A DNA stretch of 64,000 bases from Zygnema cylindricum (Eukaryota; Streptophyta; Zygnematophyceae; Zygnematales; Zygnemataceae): the NCBI GenBank assembly GCA_037447655.1, contig JBBHKE010002019.1, positions 62,001-126,000 on the forward strand. The letters are read 5' to 3'. The notes under the pieces were generated by a model that ran no database searches, was not told the origin of the DNA, and worked only from the letters and a program-made list of their open reading frames with translations. Positions 1-11,966 of the stretch are shown here, in pieces. Made by a program: the position numbers and the translations under genes. Position 1 is the first letter of the stretch. Every line of letters begins with the position of its first letter.

Positions 1-390
1 TGAATCAATAATATTTCCAAGAATAAAGTAGTTTGCCATTTTTTAGCATATGGATATATTTGTTGCAATGTTAGGAATGCTTTACGGTCTGACACTAAAT
101 GTTTAGAGAATACATAGCAAGTAAGATTGTTTTTCTTTTTCCAATACTATCAATCTTGTGCTTTCCTTTTTGTATACATGTACTCGCACTGCGAGTTTGA
201 AATAAAACCAGGATAATCCATCTATGCAAAAAAACCGTACCCTCTCTCAGGCTCTCTCTTTCTCTCTTCTAATGTCTTGAATTGAATTTTTTGGGTTAAA
301 TAAAAAATTATTTTGGTTAATTTCCAATGTGAATGTTTACTATTCGAGTGCAAATATTTGAATCATCATCTAATTTTTTATTTCTAATGT
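1..390. other. AT-rich sequence without a recognised feature
   Basis: No coding signature, RNA gene or clear repeat is visible. There is a short pyrimidine run near 240-270. Confidence 0.5.
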
Positions 391-494
391 TTGAAGTCAA
401 AGTTCATAGTTCATAATCTAAATTGGATATCTTTTCATAAACCAAAAAGCATAACGTCAATTTGTTTTATAAATATTTATTTTATATTTTATTT

Positions 495-1300
495 CTTTCC
501 AAAGACCTCAACACCAATAGCAGCACCAGCCGCACAGCAGCACCAGCCGCACTGCAGCAGTTGTCTTGCAACAGCACCAGTAGCAGTAACTGCAATACAA
601 TCAACAGCAGTAGAAGCATCATCAACAGCAGCAGAAGCACCATCAACAGCAGCAGAAGCACCATCAACAACAGCAGAAGCACCATCAACAGCAGCAGAAG
701 CACCATCAACAGCAGCAGAAGCACCATCAACAGCAGAAGAAGCACCTTCAACAGCAGCAGAACAGCTGTTTGCCCAACAACAGCAGCTGTCTGAACAGTA
801 GCAGCAGCTGTCTTGCAACAGCACCAGTAGCACTAACTGCAATACAATCAACAGCAGCAGAAGCACCATCAACGGCAGCACAAGCACCATCAACAGCAGC
901 AGAAGCACCATCAACAGCAGCATAAGCACCATCAACAGCAGCATAAGCACCATCAACAGCAGCAGAAGCACCTTCAACAGGAGCAGAAGCAGCTGTTTGC
1001 CCAACAACAGCAGCTGTCTGAACAGTAGCAGCAGCTGTCTGAACAGCAGCAACTGTCTGAACAGCAGCAGCTGTCTGAACAGCAGCAGCTGTCTGAACAG
1101 CAGAAGCAGCTGTCTGAACAGCAGAAGCAGCTGTCTGCCCAGCAGCAGCTCTCTGCCCAGCAGCAACTGTCAACTCACCAGCAGCTGTCTGCCCAGCGAA
1201 GTAGCAGCAAACATCAGCAACAGCTGCTGCCCAACAAGAGGAACAGCAACATAACAAACAAGAGGAACAACAACATAACAATAAGCAGAGCAGCATGAAC
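495..1300. repeat. CAG/CAA-rich compound minisatellite
   Basis: The core is a 21-bp unit (agcagcagaagcaccatcaac with single-base variants) repeated about 7 times at 600-740 and again at 855-980. A second motif with cagcagctgtctgaa at its core fills about 990-1180. The block at 545-780 has a second, related copy beginning near 813. One plus-strand frame reads as a Ser-Thr-Ala-Ala-Glu-Ala-Pro heptad and a minus-strand frame as an Ala-Val-rich repeat, but several frames stay open because the repeat lacks stops. It could be an exon of a low-complexity protein. I see no flanking exon that would support this, so I call it a repeat only. Confidence 0.8.
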
Positions 1301-1935
1301 AAGATAAAATTATGTCATATCAGAAGTGTACAACAAAGTTTCCAATAACACTTTGCGAAAAAGGGTCGCAAGCCCTGTTTAGTGAAAAATTCTGACATTT
1401 CACACTCAGAATTTGAAATACAAAGGATAATGTATAAACGTAAAAAATGTAAAACTCACTAAATTCAGCCACCCTTCTCTACTTTCCACGGAAATTTTCC
1501 CCTTTCCTTCTTTCTCAGCTACGCATATAAAGAGATCAAAATAAAGGAAACCCAAAAATAAAACACAAAACAATAATCATTACCCTCAATTACTGCACTA
1601 ATTCTACGCTAAATTGTAATTCAGAAAAATCCATTCACAGAAATTGGAAAGGGTTGTCGATGAAGAACACATGGGAAAAAAGGTTAAAGCAATGCCGAGC
1701 ATTTGACCATTTTCCCTCACTAATCGGATAAGTCATGTGCCTGTTCCACGTTTCTTACGAAAAATCCGCAAGCCTGAATTGAAAAGCTCAATTGTGGAAG
1801 AAAAAATGACAACAAGGAGGAAAGTCAGCACATTAAATCAAAAAATAAACGTTCACACGAAGAAATAAGTACGGAGAAGAATCCGGATAAAATGGCAAAA
1901 TTTGAAATAACATGTGTACCTCACAATTTGCGTCT
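1301..1935. other. Non-coding, nothing recognised
   Basis: AT-rich sequence between the CAG-rich repeat and the broken Myb/SANT gene. It contains no convincing exon, RNA or repeat. Confidence 0.5.
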
Positions 1936-3548
1936 TTAGTTGAATGTGTCGCGACGATCACCTCGCTCTGCGAGTTTGCACACGGCATCAATTAGACGGA
2001 GTCTTCCTTGTTCCGTCTTTTCCCAGTTTGCAGCGAGCATGTCCTTCAAGTTGTCGATGGTCTTGTTTGTTTCCTTGACAGTCATCGCATGAATATCTAC
2101 AACGATTTGTCAAAATTCTTTCACTTCTAAGGATCGTGGAGTGGTTGCCTCCTTCTCAATTCTACGACGTTTTCTCGTACTATTAGAGAATATATTATCG
2201 GTTGTTTCAGTGTCGGGTGGTGACTCCTCAACACTACTTGACCCTTGTTGATTACACACATAAGTGTCCCTCACATGTGTAGGTTGTATGTTTTCGTTCC
2301 CAATTGTTCCCTCACTTATAATGGAATAAAACCTCTCGTCAAAACTTCCAGGTAATTTTTTATCTATCCTACTGTCCATTCTCATCCCCCAATAATCTAA
2401 AGCCCCACTAGGTATCTTACATTGATAGTCCCTAACTTTTTAAAATCCCTGAATTCTCCCATTTTTGTTGACATGTCTTACCGGGTTTGTACACACCTCC
2501 TCGTTCTAGGTGCTCACTGATTAACCTCCATTTTGATTAACCTCCATCAGATGTGCGATGTAAGGCCTGCATGCTGTTCATCTTCTCGCTTCGCATCTCC
2601 TCCACTTTCAATGTAATTAGCTTTATCGCTTCATTTGTGGTCCATATGTGAGAGGTCGGTGGGGACTTTGGAGATGCAACGCCTTTTGCTTTTCGCCCCT
2701 TCCCCCCACCTCCATGGTTTCCCGTTGTTTTTGGTTGTTCTTCAGCCAAAGGTGGATTGTTTACACCACCATCTTCAAAAAACACACGAGATTACAGCAA
2801 CAAGGATTTTGGAACAAGAAGGATACTTCAGAAAAAGATACAAATACAGTAGAAATAATTTCACAAAATAAAACATTAAATAAGAAAATGCGCATTTGAG
2901 AAAGATGAAGAATAAGAAGAAGGAGAACAAGAACAAGAAAGAAGAAGAGATTGACGAAGAATAAGATTTTGAAGAAGGTAATGAAGAAGAAGAATAAGAA
3001 GAAATTGAAGAAGGAAGAAGAAGAATTTGAAAAAGAAGTAGAAGTCGAAGAAGAAGCAGTTGAAGAAGAAGTTGAAGAAGAAAGAGTTGAAGGAAAAGAT
3101 GAAGAAATTGAAGTGAGGAAGAAGAAACTGAAGAAGAAGAAGAAATTGATGAAGAAGAAAAAATTGTGAGGAAGAAGAAACGGAAGAAGAAGAAGAAATT
3201 GGTGAGAGGAGGAGGAGGAGGAGGAGGAGGAGGAGGAGACAAACATAATACAAGGTAAAGCTTGCACAAAATGAAAAACATAAATGATAAAGAAGGTTTT
3301 AGAAGCACTAAAAGGAGAGTTCACATTGAGGAAGATGAAGATGTTGCATGGTGCAAGTGGAGGATGGTTTGAGAAATGTCACCTATATCATTGCTCGCAT
3401 GGTCGTTGCGTCCTCTTTGAAGGTTTAAATGTTCCTCATTATTACGGCCATTTTCTTCGATGACGACGTAATTAGTAAGAGGAATTGGAAGGGGTAACAT
3501 TCCTGGACGAAACCTGAAAGGGTTGTACCCATCTAGTGGGAAAGACAT
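1936..3548 (-). pseudogene. Decayed Myb/SANT (trihelix-like) DNA-binding protein gene
   Basis: Three pieces read on the minus strand. 3548-3321 could be a first exon starting MSFPLDGYNPF. 2785-2400 holds a Trp-containing helix block (HIWTTNEAIKLITLKVEEM), then KWRLISEHLERGG and CQQKWEN, the spacing of a Myb/SANT-like trihelix domain. 2440-1936 continues with DYQCKIPSGALDYWGM and ends in a charged helix (NLKDMLAANWEKTEQGR) before TAA at 1936. The reading is broken by a short tandem duplication near 2530-2560, a one-base slip in an A-run near 2445, and an in-frame TGA at 2110-2112. A GAA-rich tract separates the first two pieces and may be an intron. Such proteins occur as plant transcription factors and as accessory proteins of PIF/Harbinger transposons; the sequence does not say which. 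The family call is from motif spacing only. Confidence 0.55.
2885..3240. repeat. GAA/GGA microsatellite
   Basis: Purine-rich imperfect (GAA)n ending in a (GGA)n run at about 3206-3237. It lies between two parts of the decayed Myb/SANT gene, so it is probably intronic there. Confidence 0.85.
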
Positions 3549-3818
3549 CCTGCTGTTGCGATAATGATGACAGAGGGTACAAAAAGGTAAGTTTCATAAA
3601 TCTACAATGAAAATACATATGTGGTTTGGTTGAATGATGGATTCCATATTCACCTACTTATATAGGCAAATAACCAATTAAAAAAAACTAATAAATCGGT
3701 GGGAAGTGCTACACTTTGCTGTTCAAACCCTAAAAAATGCTCTAAAATTATTGTTCAAATTTGAACCAGTGGGTAAAATTTCAAAAACGTATTATCAAGA
3801 GGAGCGGCAAAATTGTGA

Positions 3819-4187
3819 ACTTTAAAAAAATTTAAAAACAGGTTAGCAAAAGAGCACGCAAAGTACGAAAGTAATTGGATCTTGATTGTAAACAAGAGAG
3901 AAAAGCGGCAATTTAAGAAATTGTTAAAAATTTGAATGGCACCGCAGCAAATAGTGAAACCTTAAAAAAAAATCAAACCAAACATTTTTGAAGGGGGGAG
4001 CAACTTTAAAAAAATTTAAAAACAGGTTAGCAAAAAAGCACGCAAAGTACAAAAGTAATTGGATCTTGATTATAAACAAGAGAGAAACGCGGCAATTTAA
4101 GAAATTGTTAAAAATTTGAATGGCACCGCGGCAAATAGTGAAACTTTAAAAAAAAATCAAACCAAACATTTTTGAAGGGGGGAGCAT
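3819..4187. repeat. Two tandem copies of a 184-bp unit
   Basis: Copy 1 (3819-4002) and copy 2 (4003-4187) both begin actttaaaaaaatttaaaaa and end in aaggggggagca. They differ at only a few positions. No coding content is seen. Confidence 0.85.
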
Positions 4188-4206
4188 CACATGATGATGA
4201 TGTCGG

Positions 4207-6112
4207 TGGGTGACATCCCATCCTCCAAGGCATAATATGCGAAGTATAGCCACAACGTCACGCGTTCGTCGTGGAAATTGGTTCATTTTCCCACGAGGCA
4301 CGATGCTATTCGTTCAGGCGCTGAAAATTGACCTACTTCGGGTCACTTGTTCCAAACTGAAAGTGTCAGACGATGGCGTATCCGATTTGGCATGTGACGG
4401 TCCACGTTTACGCCAATAAACGTGGAGAATAAAATCCGTCATTCAGTAGGCTTGTTTTTCTGACAAATTAATTTTTTTGGGTACGGCACTGTACGAAACA
4501 GTACGACTTTCAGTAAAAAACGGCATTTTTTCCCTAATGGAACCTCGCCCTTAACCGAGGCCTATGTAATACATTATTTTGGTTGTCCGTACTATTACAA
4601 AGACCTCCCCATGTAACCATGCCCAAATAATTAAGGGAATTGATCATGATATAACTGTTTTGGTTGCGCACAGTCACTCACGTCATTTTGTCAAAAATTG
4701 TACGTTTGAAGTACATATTGGTACAAATAAAGTCCCGTGGAGTACAAATTTGACGATCAATCGGTTGGACAACTTTGACTTTCAAAATAAGGTTTCAACC
4801 GCTTAAAATTTTGCCGCGCTTGCGGACGTCGACCGTCATAATAAAATTAGCGATTCACACGGCCAGCGAACGTTTACGTTAACAAAATTGCGGCAGCCAC
4901 GTGTAAATAAAAGTGTTGCAGACAGTCACTTTTTGTCTTTACGTGAGCTCCACGGTGAGAGCACTTAGGGTGCGTCTCCATGTGCCTAAGTAAGGGTTTT
5001 TTTCTCTCGTTTTCCTGTAAAACTAAGAGCCGTACCGCGTAAGTTTCAACCGTACAAAAAAAAGAAAAAATGAGAAGTACATTTTGCGTCATTATCGAAT
5101 TTAAGATGTACTACATATTGTCGTTTCGTGTTCTTCGACCCACGGCCACGCCAAAAAACGTCACCTTCAAACTTTTCTTTAAAACACAGGGAAGATGTGT
5201 TTTAAAACAAAGATTTTTCGAAAAACAAATAAAAACACGTAGTCGCACGTGTAAGAAATTTCCAGGAAATTTCAAAAGAATTCAAGCGACGACCAAAAGT
5301 GCACGATCCGCTATGTTTTGTCCGTTTGCGTTCAGGTACGACAAAACAAAGTACACGATTTGTTTGGTTTTGTCCGTTTGCGCCTGGTACGAATTTTATT
5401 TCGCCAGGGGTCTCAAGATTCCGATGCCATTTCACGTCGTGCGGACAAGAGACGCAAAGGCAAAATGCAACCGTGAAACGACACAGACTGGATGGCGGTA
5501 CGTCTACAATGTCACAAAACTCATGCGACGTCACAACCTGCTACAAAAAATAGCGTGCATCATCACAAATTGTAGACGTTGACAGCCGTCACGGGCATTG
5601 TTAACGTATACAATCGTCACACGCTTAAGTAACAATGTCGTTGTTACACATAGGGGCACCCGAAATCCGGGTCCGCTGGATCTGCGCTAAAAAACAAAGT
5701 TTTTTCTCTAAGAGTCAAGTACATGGACCGCAAAATTGAAATTTAATCGTGTAAGCATTACACTGAACTTGGGGTAGGGTTCCACTAGGGGAAAAATGTC
5801 GTTGTTATTGAAAGCCGTACGTTTCCTACAGTGCCGTACCAAAAAAAATAAAAATGTAGAAAAAACAAGCCTACTGAATTAGGGATTTGATTCTCCACGT
5901 TTATGGGCGTAAGCGTAGAATGTCGGATGCATAATCCGATACGCCATCGTCTGACACTTTGAGCTCGCAACCAGTGACCCGGAGTAGGTCAATTCTAAGC
6001 GCCTGAACGTATAGCATCGTGCCTCGTGGAAAAAAAAACAAATATCCACGACGACCGCGCGACCAGGTGGGTACACGTCGCATATGGAATGTGCCTTCCG
6101 CCAGGGAGGATG
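4207..6112. mobile_element. Inverted-repeat element A (arms 4207-4556 and 5770-6112)
   Basis: About 345 bp near 4207-4556 recurs as its reverse complement near 5770-6112. Shared landmarks include ccacgaggcacgatgctat, gtgtcagacgatggcgtat and attcagtaggcttgttttt. The arms differ by scattered substitutions. No transposase is seen between them, so it looks like a non-autonomous DNA element or a remnant of one. It interlocks with inverted repeat B instead of nesting inside it. Confidence 0.7.
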
Positions 6113-7544
6113 CGAGGCCACCGGAAGTCGCAAGAAAATCTTTGACGGAGGATTTTATTTCACACTTCTGTTGCCATCTGCTAATCATTCTGACATATTT
6201 GTACGCTCTAACAAATCTTAAGTTTCGTTCGCTCGTACATATTTCATTCAATACGTTGTACGAGGCACTTTTTACCTTCGCTGATACAAATATGTGGTCA
6301 CAATTTTCTGTCAGAGATTCTTTGCAGATTACCAGAATCGAATTCATATATTACGTGGACCAATAAAAGTGTGCCACGCAAATAAAATGTCGGTTACTGA
6401 CCCGACACAATGTAACGATGACTTTAGACGCAAATTGAAACGAAACCTCGTTAAACTAAACTGAACCACTGTAAGTTTTGTACGGAAAAATTAAAATGCA
6501 TGAAACGAAATAAACTTTGTACACTATAATAAAACCATAGTTGTTCATAACGATTAGTGCGAACGTTTCAATCGTGACGAACTATACGTAACGAACGCAT
6601 TTAACCTTTTGAACCGATCGTAAAAAATCTTAATGAAATTTTCATCCGTGCAGTTCCGTACAAATAAAACATTTTTTTTTATACGCCCGTAAAATTTTCA
6701 AACTTACTGCGCGAAAATAGTGTGACGTTTCAACGTCTCTTTTCAAAAATGCGCGTACATTTTCGACGAAGAGACGTACAAGTTCCTTGATATATCTGTT
6801 TAGTTCACTGAGCTGAAAGTACAAATAACTATGACGTATCTTTTCCTCGAATTCCGTGCATTGCTGTAAAAAAACCGTACATATTACGGGAAATATTGTA
6901 ATTTTCTCGTAAATTTCAGTTTCAGTCTACAGTAGACGTTTTTTTGCGATTTTAAAAATCTTCACGAATTATACGTTTCAATTGGAAAATTTGAAAAAAT
7001 CCCACGATTTGAACAACACTGAATAAAACGAACCGGCGTAAAAATATCAATTGAAATTAAATGAAAAAAATGCGCGTCGTCACGCGCGACGAAATTGAGC
7101 CACACTATATACGAATCAACATTCATACATTGACAACAAAATTTTGTTTCGTGCGTTTTAATATTTTCGTACAAAAGTTTCAATTTGCGTCTAAGTTCAA
7201 TGTAATGCTTAGACGATTAAATTTCAATTTTGCGGCTAAGTGCTCTCACCGTGGAGCTCACGTAAAGACAAAATGTGACTGTCTGCAACACTTTTATTTA
7301 CATGTGGTTGTCACAGTTTTGTTACCGTAAACGTTCGCTGGCCGTGTGAATTGCTAATTTTATTATGACGGTCGACGTCCGCAAGCGCGACAAAATCTTA
7401 AGCGGTTGAAACAATATTTTGAAAGTCAAAGTTGTCCAACCGATTGACCGTCAAATTTGTACTCAACGGTACTTTATTTGTACCAATATGTAATTCCAAC
7501 GTACAATTTTTGACAAAATGAGGTAAGTGACTGTGCGCAACCAA
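4660..7544. mobile_element. Inverted-repeat element B (308-bp arms at 4660-4967 and 7237-7544)
   Basis: The two arms are the same length and roughly 90% identical as reverse complements; ttggttgcgcacagtcact and gacgtcgaccgtcataataa occur in both. The 2.3 kb between them contains the right arm of element A and GTAC-rich sequence, with no recognisable transposase. A 170-codon open frame at 5070-5582 lies inside but has no family signature. Long terminal inverted repeats suggest a Mutator-like or foldback element; this is inference. Confidence 0.7.
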
Positions 7545-7689
7545 TTTGTACTTTTTTGTCGGTTACATTTCATGGCCTCTACCTTTAAGCACGGAATGAA
7601 AACCACGTCGTACGTGGCGTATGAGACAATTTGTATTTTTCGCTAAAATAACATATTATATTAAAATATAAAATATTAAATTTTAATAA

Positions 7690-7824
7690 TACTATATATC
7701 CCGATATATATCACGTTAATTTATGTTGGTCTCGGTACGATATATCGTGTAGTATGCTCGATCGATATTCGATATATCGAATATCGAAATTAATGCGATA
7801 TGAATTTACCCGATACCCAACACT
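7690..7824 (-). mobile_element. Partial tatcg-type element, inverted relative to the next one
   Basis: The segment ends cgatacccaacact and is a reverse-complement match to the left part of the neighbouring element (7847-7965). Together they form a head-to-head palindrome around 7825-7846. The far end of this copy is missing. Confidence 0.6.
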
Positions 7825-7846
7825 AGTGTTTCCTATAGTTCTCGCT

Positions 7847-8981
7847 AGTGTTGGGTATCGGGTATATTCATATTGCGATAATTTTGATATTCGATATTCC
7901 GAATATCGATCGAGCAGATACCTCGATATATCGTACCGGGACCAACATAAATTATCGCGATATATATCGCAAAAAATGGATGCCCGTACAGTTAAAGTAC
8001 GAAAAATCGTACGGAAAAGCGTACGAATATTTACCCCCCCCCCCCGAGCGCGCGCCACGGGGGGGGGGGGGGGGGGGGGGGGGAAAAAAAAAAAATTCGG
8101 AAAAAATATAGCATAAATATCCGGATATTTAGCGTCTAGGTCAGAGGTCGCAAACGGTCAACCGAAACCGTGACCGACCGTTAACCGACCGCCCGCGCCG
8201 GATCCGGAACGGATTCGGTTGCCAAATTTTGGGGGTCGGGCGGTTACGGTCGGTTGACTCACCAGGAAAAAAAAAACGGTCAGTTACGGTCGGTCAAACA
8301 AAAAACAAAAAAAAATGAAAATTTTGTACTTTTTTTTTCCAACATTATTGTTCTTTGTACTTTTGGTATCGTGGAAGTACGTGGCATCATGATTAGCGTC
8401 GCAAATCTGACACGGTACTGTAGTAAGCTATTTATTTCGCAAATCAAAGGGAACGCGACCAAGCGTCGCAAATCTGACACGATAGTACTCTATTCATTTC
8501 GAAAATCTTAGGGAAAGCGACAAAGCGTCTCAAATCTGACACGGTTACACAATATTCATTTCGCAAATCTTAGGCAACGCGACAAAGCGTCGCAAATCTG
8601 ACACAGTAGTACACTATTCATTTCGCAAATCTTAAGGAACGCGACAAATCGTAATTATTGGCTTATTGCGTCGTACATTGATTAATTTTGTACTTTTTCG
8701 GTTACGGGCGGGCACGGTTAGTCGCAAAAAATCAAGATTCGGTTAATTTTTTTTTTCGTAAACGACGGTCGGTTAACGGTTATCAATTTTGGAGCGTGAC
8801 AAAACTCGGTCGGGCGTCGGTTACTCAGATTTTGAAAAAAAAAAACGGTCGGTTTCGGGTATGATTTTTTTTTACTTTTGCGACCTCTGGTCTAGGTACA
8901 TGGATTCGATATATCGATTATCGGATACCTAAAACTCGAGATATATTGAATATCGGCAATAGGTCTTCGATACCCAACACT
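7847..8981. mobile_element. tatcg-type non-autonomous DNA transposon, interrupted by a hAT-type MITE
   Basis: Terminal inverted repeats agtgttgggtatcg (7847) and cgatacccaacact (ending 8981) bound this element. Its interior is rich in cgatatatcg palindromes and contains a C-run/G-run block at 8033-8093. Related elements occur at 46440-46806, 48517-48842 and 59593-60064. The hAT-type element at 8142-8889 sits inside it. Confidence 0.7.
8142..8889. mobile_element. hAT-type MITE with perfect 8-bp target-site duplication
   Basis: The ends are cagaggtcgcaaa and tttgcgacctctg, exact inverted repeats of the CAGRG form typical of hAT elements. The flanks are gtctaggt on both sides (8134-8141 and 8890-8897), an exact 8-bp duplication as hAT transposases make. 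The interior has about four copies of a roughly 62-bp unit containing gcgtcgcaaatctgacac (8395-8645) and many ggtcggt motifs. There is no transposase, so it is non-autonomous. Confidence 0.88.
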
Positions 8982-9485
8982 ACACCGTGAATCGCTATTA
9001 GCGTAATGAAAAAAATAGCGTTATTTACGCTAATTGGGAATTTCAGTTTTTTCCAAAAAAGCTTTTATTCTAATTTATCATTAACTCTAATTTGTAAACT
9101 GCTTTTGTAAAAAAATTCGGCTCATAATATGTCCACACTAAAATATGTGCATGTACGAAATTGTTCAAATTGTACGCCGTCGCGTTTTTTTGACATCCGC
9201 GTATGCCGGAAAATATTTACGCAATTACATGTTAGCGCGACTACGGGACATCGTGAATATTTTTCTGTACTTTTCTACTTGAAAAAGTACAGAAAGTATG
9301 ACTCTGACAGTCCGTACCTAATCCTATTTAAAATAGCACCATATTAGAGTTATGAACCCTATTTAACGGGCTACCTCAAATAACGTTTAGAAACATTTAG
9401 AATCATTAATTATATTTGAGAATTTGCCGAAAAAAATAGGGTACCTCAATTAGAGGCATGAACGCTAATAGCGATTCACGGTGTA
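8981..9485. mobile_element. TA-flanked MITE, ACACCGTGAATCGC family, long member
   Basis: Terminal inverted repeats tacaccgtgaatcgctatta and the complementary end tagcgattcacggtgta bound a 505-bp element. The flanking TA on both sides suggests TA target duplication, as in Tc1/mariner-type MITEs. The same ends recur at about nine other places in the window. Confidence 0.8.
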
Positions 9486-11340
9486 GTTTTCGCACATTTG
9501 AATTATGGTGTACTCGAACGCTTTCGGAGGTCTTCCATGGGAGGGTCAATTGTTATTTGTAGTTTAGAATGGATCGCATGAGTCGTTTTCAACGATTGGG
9601 CAATTTATAACTGTACGATAACAATCTGGTCGTCCAGTCATGGAACGCGGCATCCGAATTGGAATGGCTCTCATACAGTTGGACCTTGTGATAATTTATC
9701 GCATCGTATCGCGATCCAGTGTGAAACAAAATGGATATGCGATTGCGATAAATCGCATACGTTAACAACTTAACATTACTTGAAAATATAGTATGTTTGT
9801 AAATTATAATATTCGTTAAAATTTTAGAGGAAACCTCCAGCGCATTACAAAAAGAAGAATAAAGGCATTTCCCCATGTAGCCAAAATTGTGCTTTTTAGC
9901 AAAGACTTTTCGTAGTACTTTTTCCTGTTTGTACCCTCACTCTTGAAAAAAACCCCTAATCTCTGAAAACTGGGAAGTCCCTTTTGCGGTCGCGTCGACA
10001 CGTAAGTACATAACCTAGATGGCTCGGATCCATTCAGTCCATTTGGCGAGTGAAGCCGAGCCCAAAAAATTTGAAGATTCCGTTTTGCTGTACGGCTGGA
10101 CTCTTTCTCGGGCATCAGAATTACGTGCAGATGCATCTGCCGACGTCAGCATAAGGGCTATCACGAAAGCACCCCGAAATGACACCGAGCGTGGAAGTTT
10201 GTACCTTTTTCTTGAGTACATATCAGTACAGGTCAGTATTGTACTTAACAGTAAAAAGCTGTACACATTTACGTTGCATAACTTGTTGTTTTGTGTACGG
10301 CAACTGGTAATTGCCCTCCCGTGACACCAGCATTTGTACCTTTCAGAAACTATTTTGTTTTCAGTACGAAAAGTGCGATCTGTCAGTTCTTCTTCTAGTC
10401 CAATACGGTGCTGTACCCGTACGTAATCGACCGGTCCAGTCGCGCTCTGTCGCTTTCTCCGAAATCCGTATCACGGGTCTATAGACTCGTAAACTTCCAG
10501 GGGGCTTGAGCCTATCAAGCTTGAAAGTGGTCATTTCAAAGTCGTTTTCAATTATTGGTCGTTTCATGACCGCAAGATTCTGATCTGGACGGTTACAGGT
10601 TGACCAATCACTGAAAACTTACCTTGAAATAACCGCTCTGGCCTTGATGGGCAAGGAAGCCCCTAGAGCCTAGACTCTAGAAGCTCCGCCGGCCTTGAGA
10701 GTTGGGAGTTTGGGACTTGGGGGACTTGGCCTTTCGGGTGTACGGTCAGGAGGTAATCATCACAGAAATGGGGACGCCGCCAGTTTAGATCGTCATAAGT
10801 ACGGACAGACCCAGTTGTAAACTCCAATTGTCAGGATGTAATGTCAAAATAGTATGGTCAACACCATCTTCTGTTTGAACCACGTGGATTGTTGATGTCC
10901 ACCAATATTATTATAGTAGCCAGCGCTGTCCGTGACTCCATTCCATTTTGCGTGAATGTGTATTTCGAACAAGTGGTATTCGATCCAGTCTAATTGCCGA
11001 AATGAAGCTGCCTTTATTTTTTTCTGCATGGGAGTGCGGATATAGCACTACAAGACTGTGCTGTACCTGCCAAAAATGTCCTGCACGGTTTCGGGAATAA
11101 AGAGTTTACCGCACTCCAAAGGACACGAATCGGACGGTCAATATCGCGTCCAAAAAAGAAGGAAGCGAATAAGATCAAGTCTAATTGCCGCAAATGCCAC
11201 GCCTTTTCACAAGTTTGCTGAAACAGCGAATCGACACTAAATGATGTGTGCCACCTTTGAAAGTGAACCCTAATCCTGTCCTTTCCCACTGCAAAATATT
11301 TGCAATGCGTCATCAGTAGACGTCACGAAAACGTTTCTTT
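9486..11340. other. Intergenic, nothing recognised
   Basis: This stretch is rich in GTAC tetranucleotides. Open frames on both strands overlap each other and none shows family motifs or convincing splice partners. A short related pair (taattgccgaaatg near 10991 and taattgccgcaaatg near 11181) hints at an old duplication. Confidence 0.4.
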
Positions 11341-11350
11341 TCTAGAAGAC

Positions 11351-11392
11351 CCCCCTCTCTCTCTCTCTCTATCTCTCTCTCTTTCTTTTGTA
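11351..11392. repeat. (CT)n microsatellite
   Basis: Nearly perfect ct dinucleotide run. A charged open frame on the opposite strand (11647-11369) runs towards it but has no other support. Confidence 0.8.
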
Positions 11393-11659
11393 GGCATTGT
11401 AGCTTGCGCCTGACATCATCTCCTCTGCCCGAGTCGCGATGCGTCTATTAGAGTCCTTTATTGTTTGCTTTGCGATGGCGTCTCTCTTGGAGCCTGACGC
11501 GGATTCCGATTTTGAGTGCTCGATTGATCCCTGATTTCTGATTCGCCTCTCGTTCTGAATGATTTGATATCGCGCTCTCTTCTCCTCTGGCAAGGGATTC
11601 TCTACCTTTCTTTCTCTCCTCTCTTTATATCGCTCCTTTCCACACACTTAGCTCTGTGG

Positions 11660-11780
11660 AAAAAGATGACAGAAACTGAAAATAAGTAGAAAATGACAGT
11701 AAATGAAATAAATCGACTGAAAATGAAAAAAACTACAGAAAATGACAGAACTTTATGGAAAATGACAGAAAATGTGATAT
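11660..11780. repeat. Short degenerate tandem repeat, gaaaatgacag type
   Basis: Repeats of gaaaatgacag, gaaactgaaaat and aaatgacagtaaatga follow each other with a period near 16 bp. Confidence 0.6.
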
Positions 11781-11907
11781 TCATTATTTATTTCCTTATT
11801 CTTAGTTATTCACTATGGAGGCGCGCTTCTCACAGCGATGTTGTTAAGCACTTTTGTTGTCCATTCGCCTTTATTGGAATGCTTTTCTGCTTTAAACTTG
11901 ATCCGCT

Positions 11908-11934
11908 TGATTTTTTTTTTTTTTTTTTTTTTCG

Positions 11935-11966
<32 letters not shown>
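11908..11966. repeat. Poly-T tract
   Basis: Two long T-runs are separated by cgc. The exact length should not be trusted because homopolymers are error-prone in assemblies. Confidence 0.9.

Noticed and set aside
391-1302. Overlapping open frames in the CAG-rich block taken as a polyQ or Ala-rich protein
   Set aside because: Several frames on both strands stay open because of the repeat. No flanking exon or start supports one over another.
5070-5582. 170-codon open frame inside inverted repeat B
   Set aside because: It has no family motif, overlaps an antisense open frame of 110 codons, and lies in a non-autonomous repeat.
11369-11647. Highly charged minus-strand frame of 92 codons
   Set aside because: The composition could be coding, but it runs into a CT microsatellite and has no recognisable domain or second exon.
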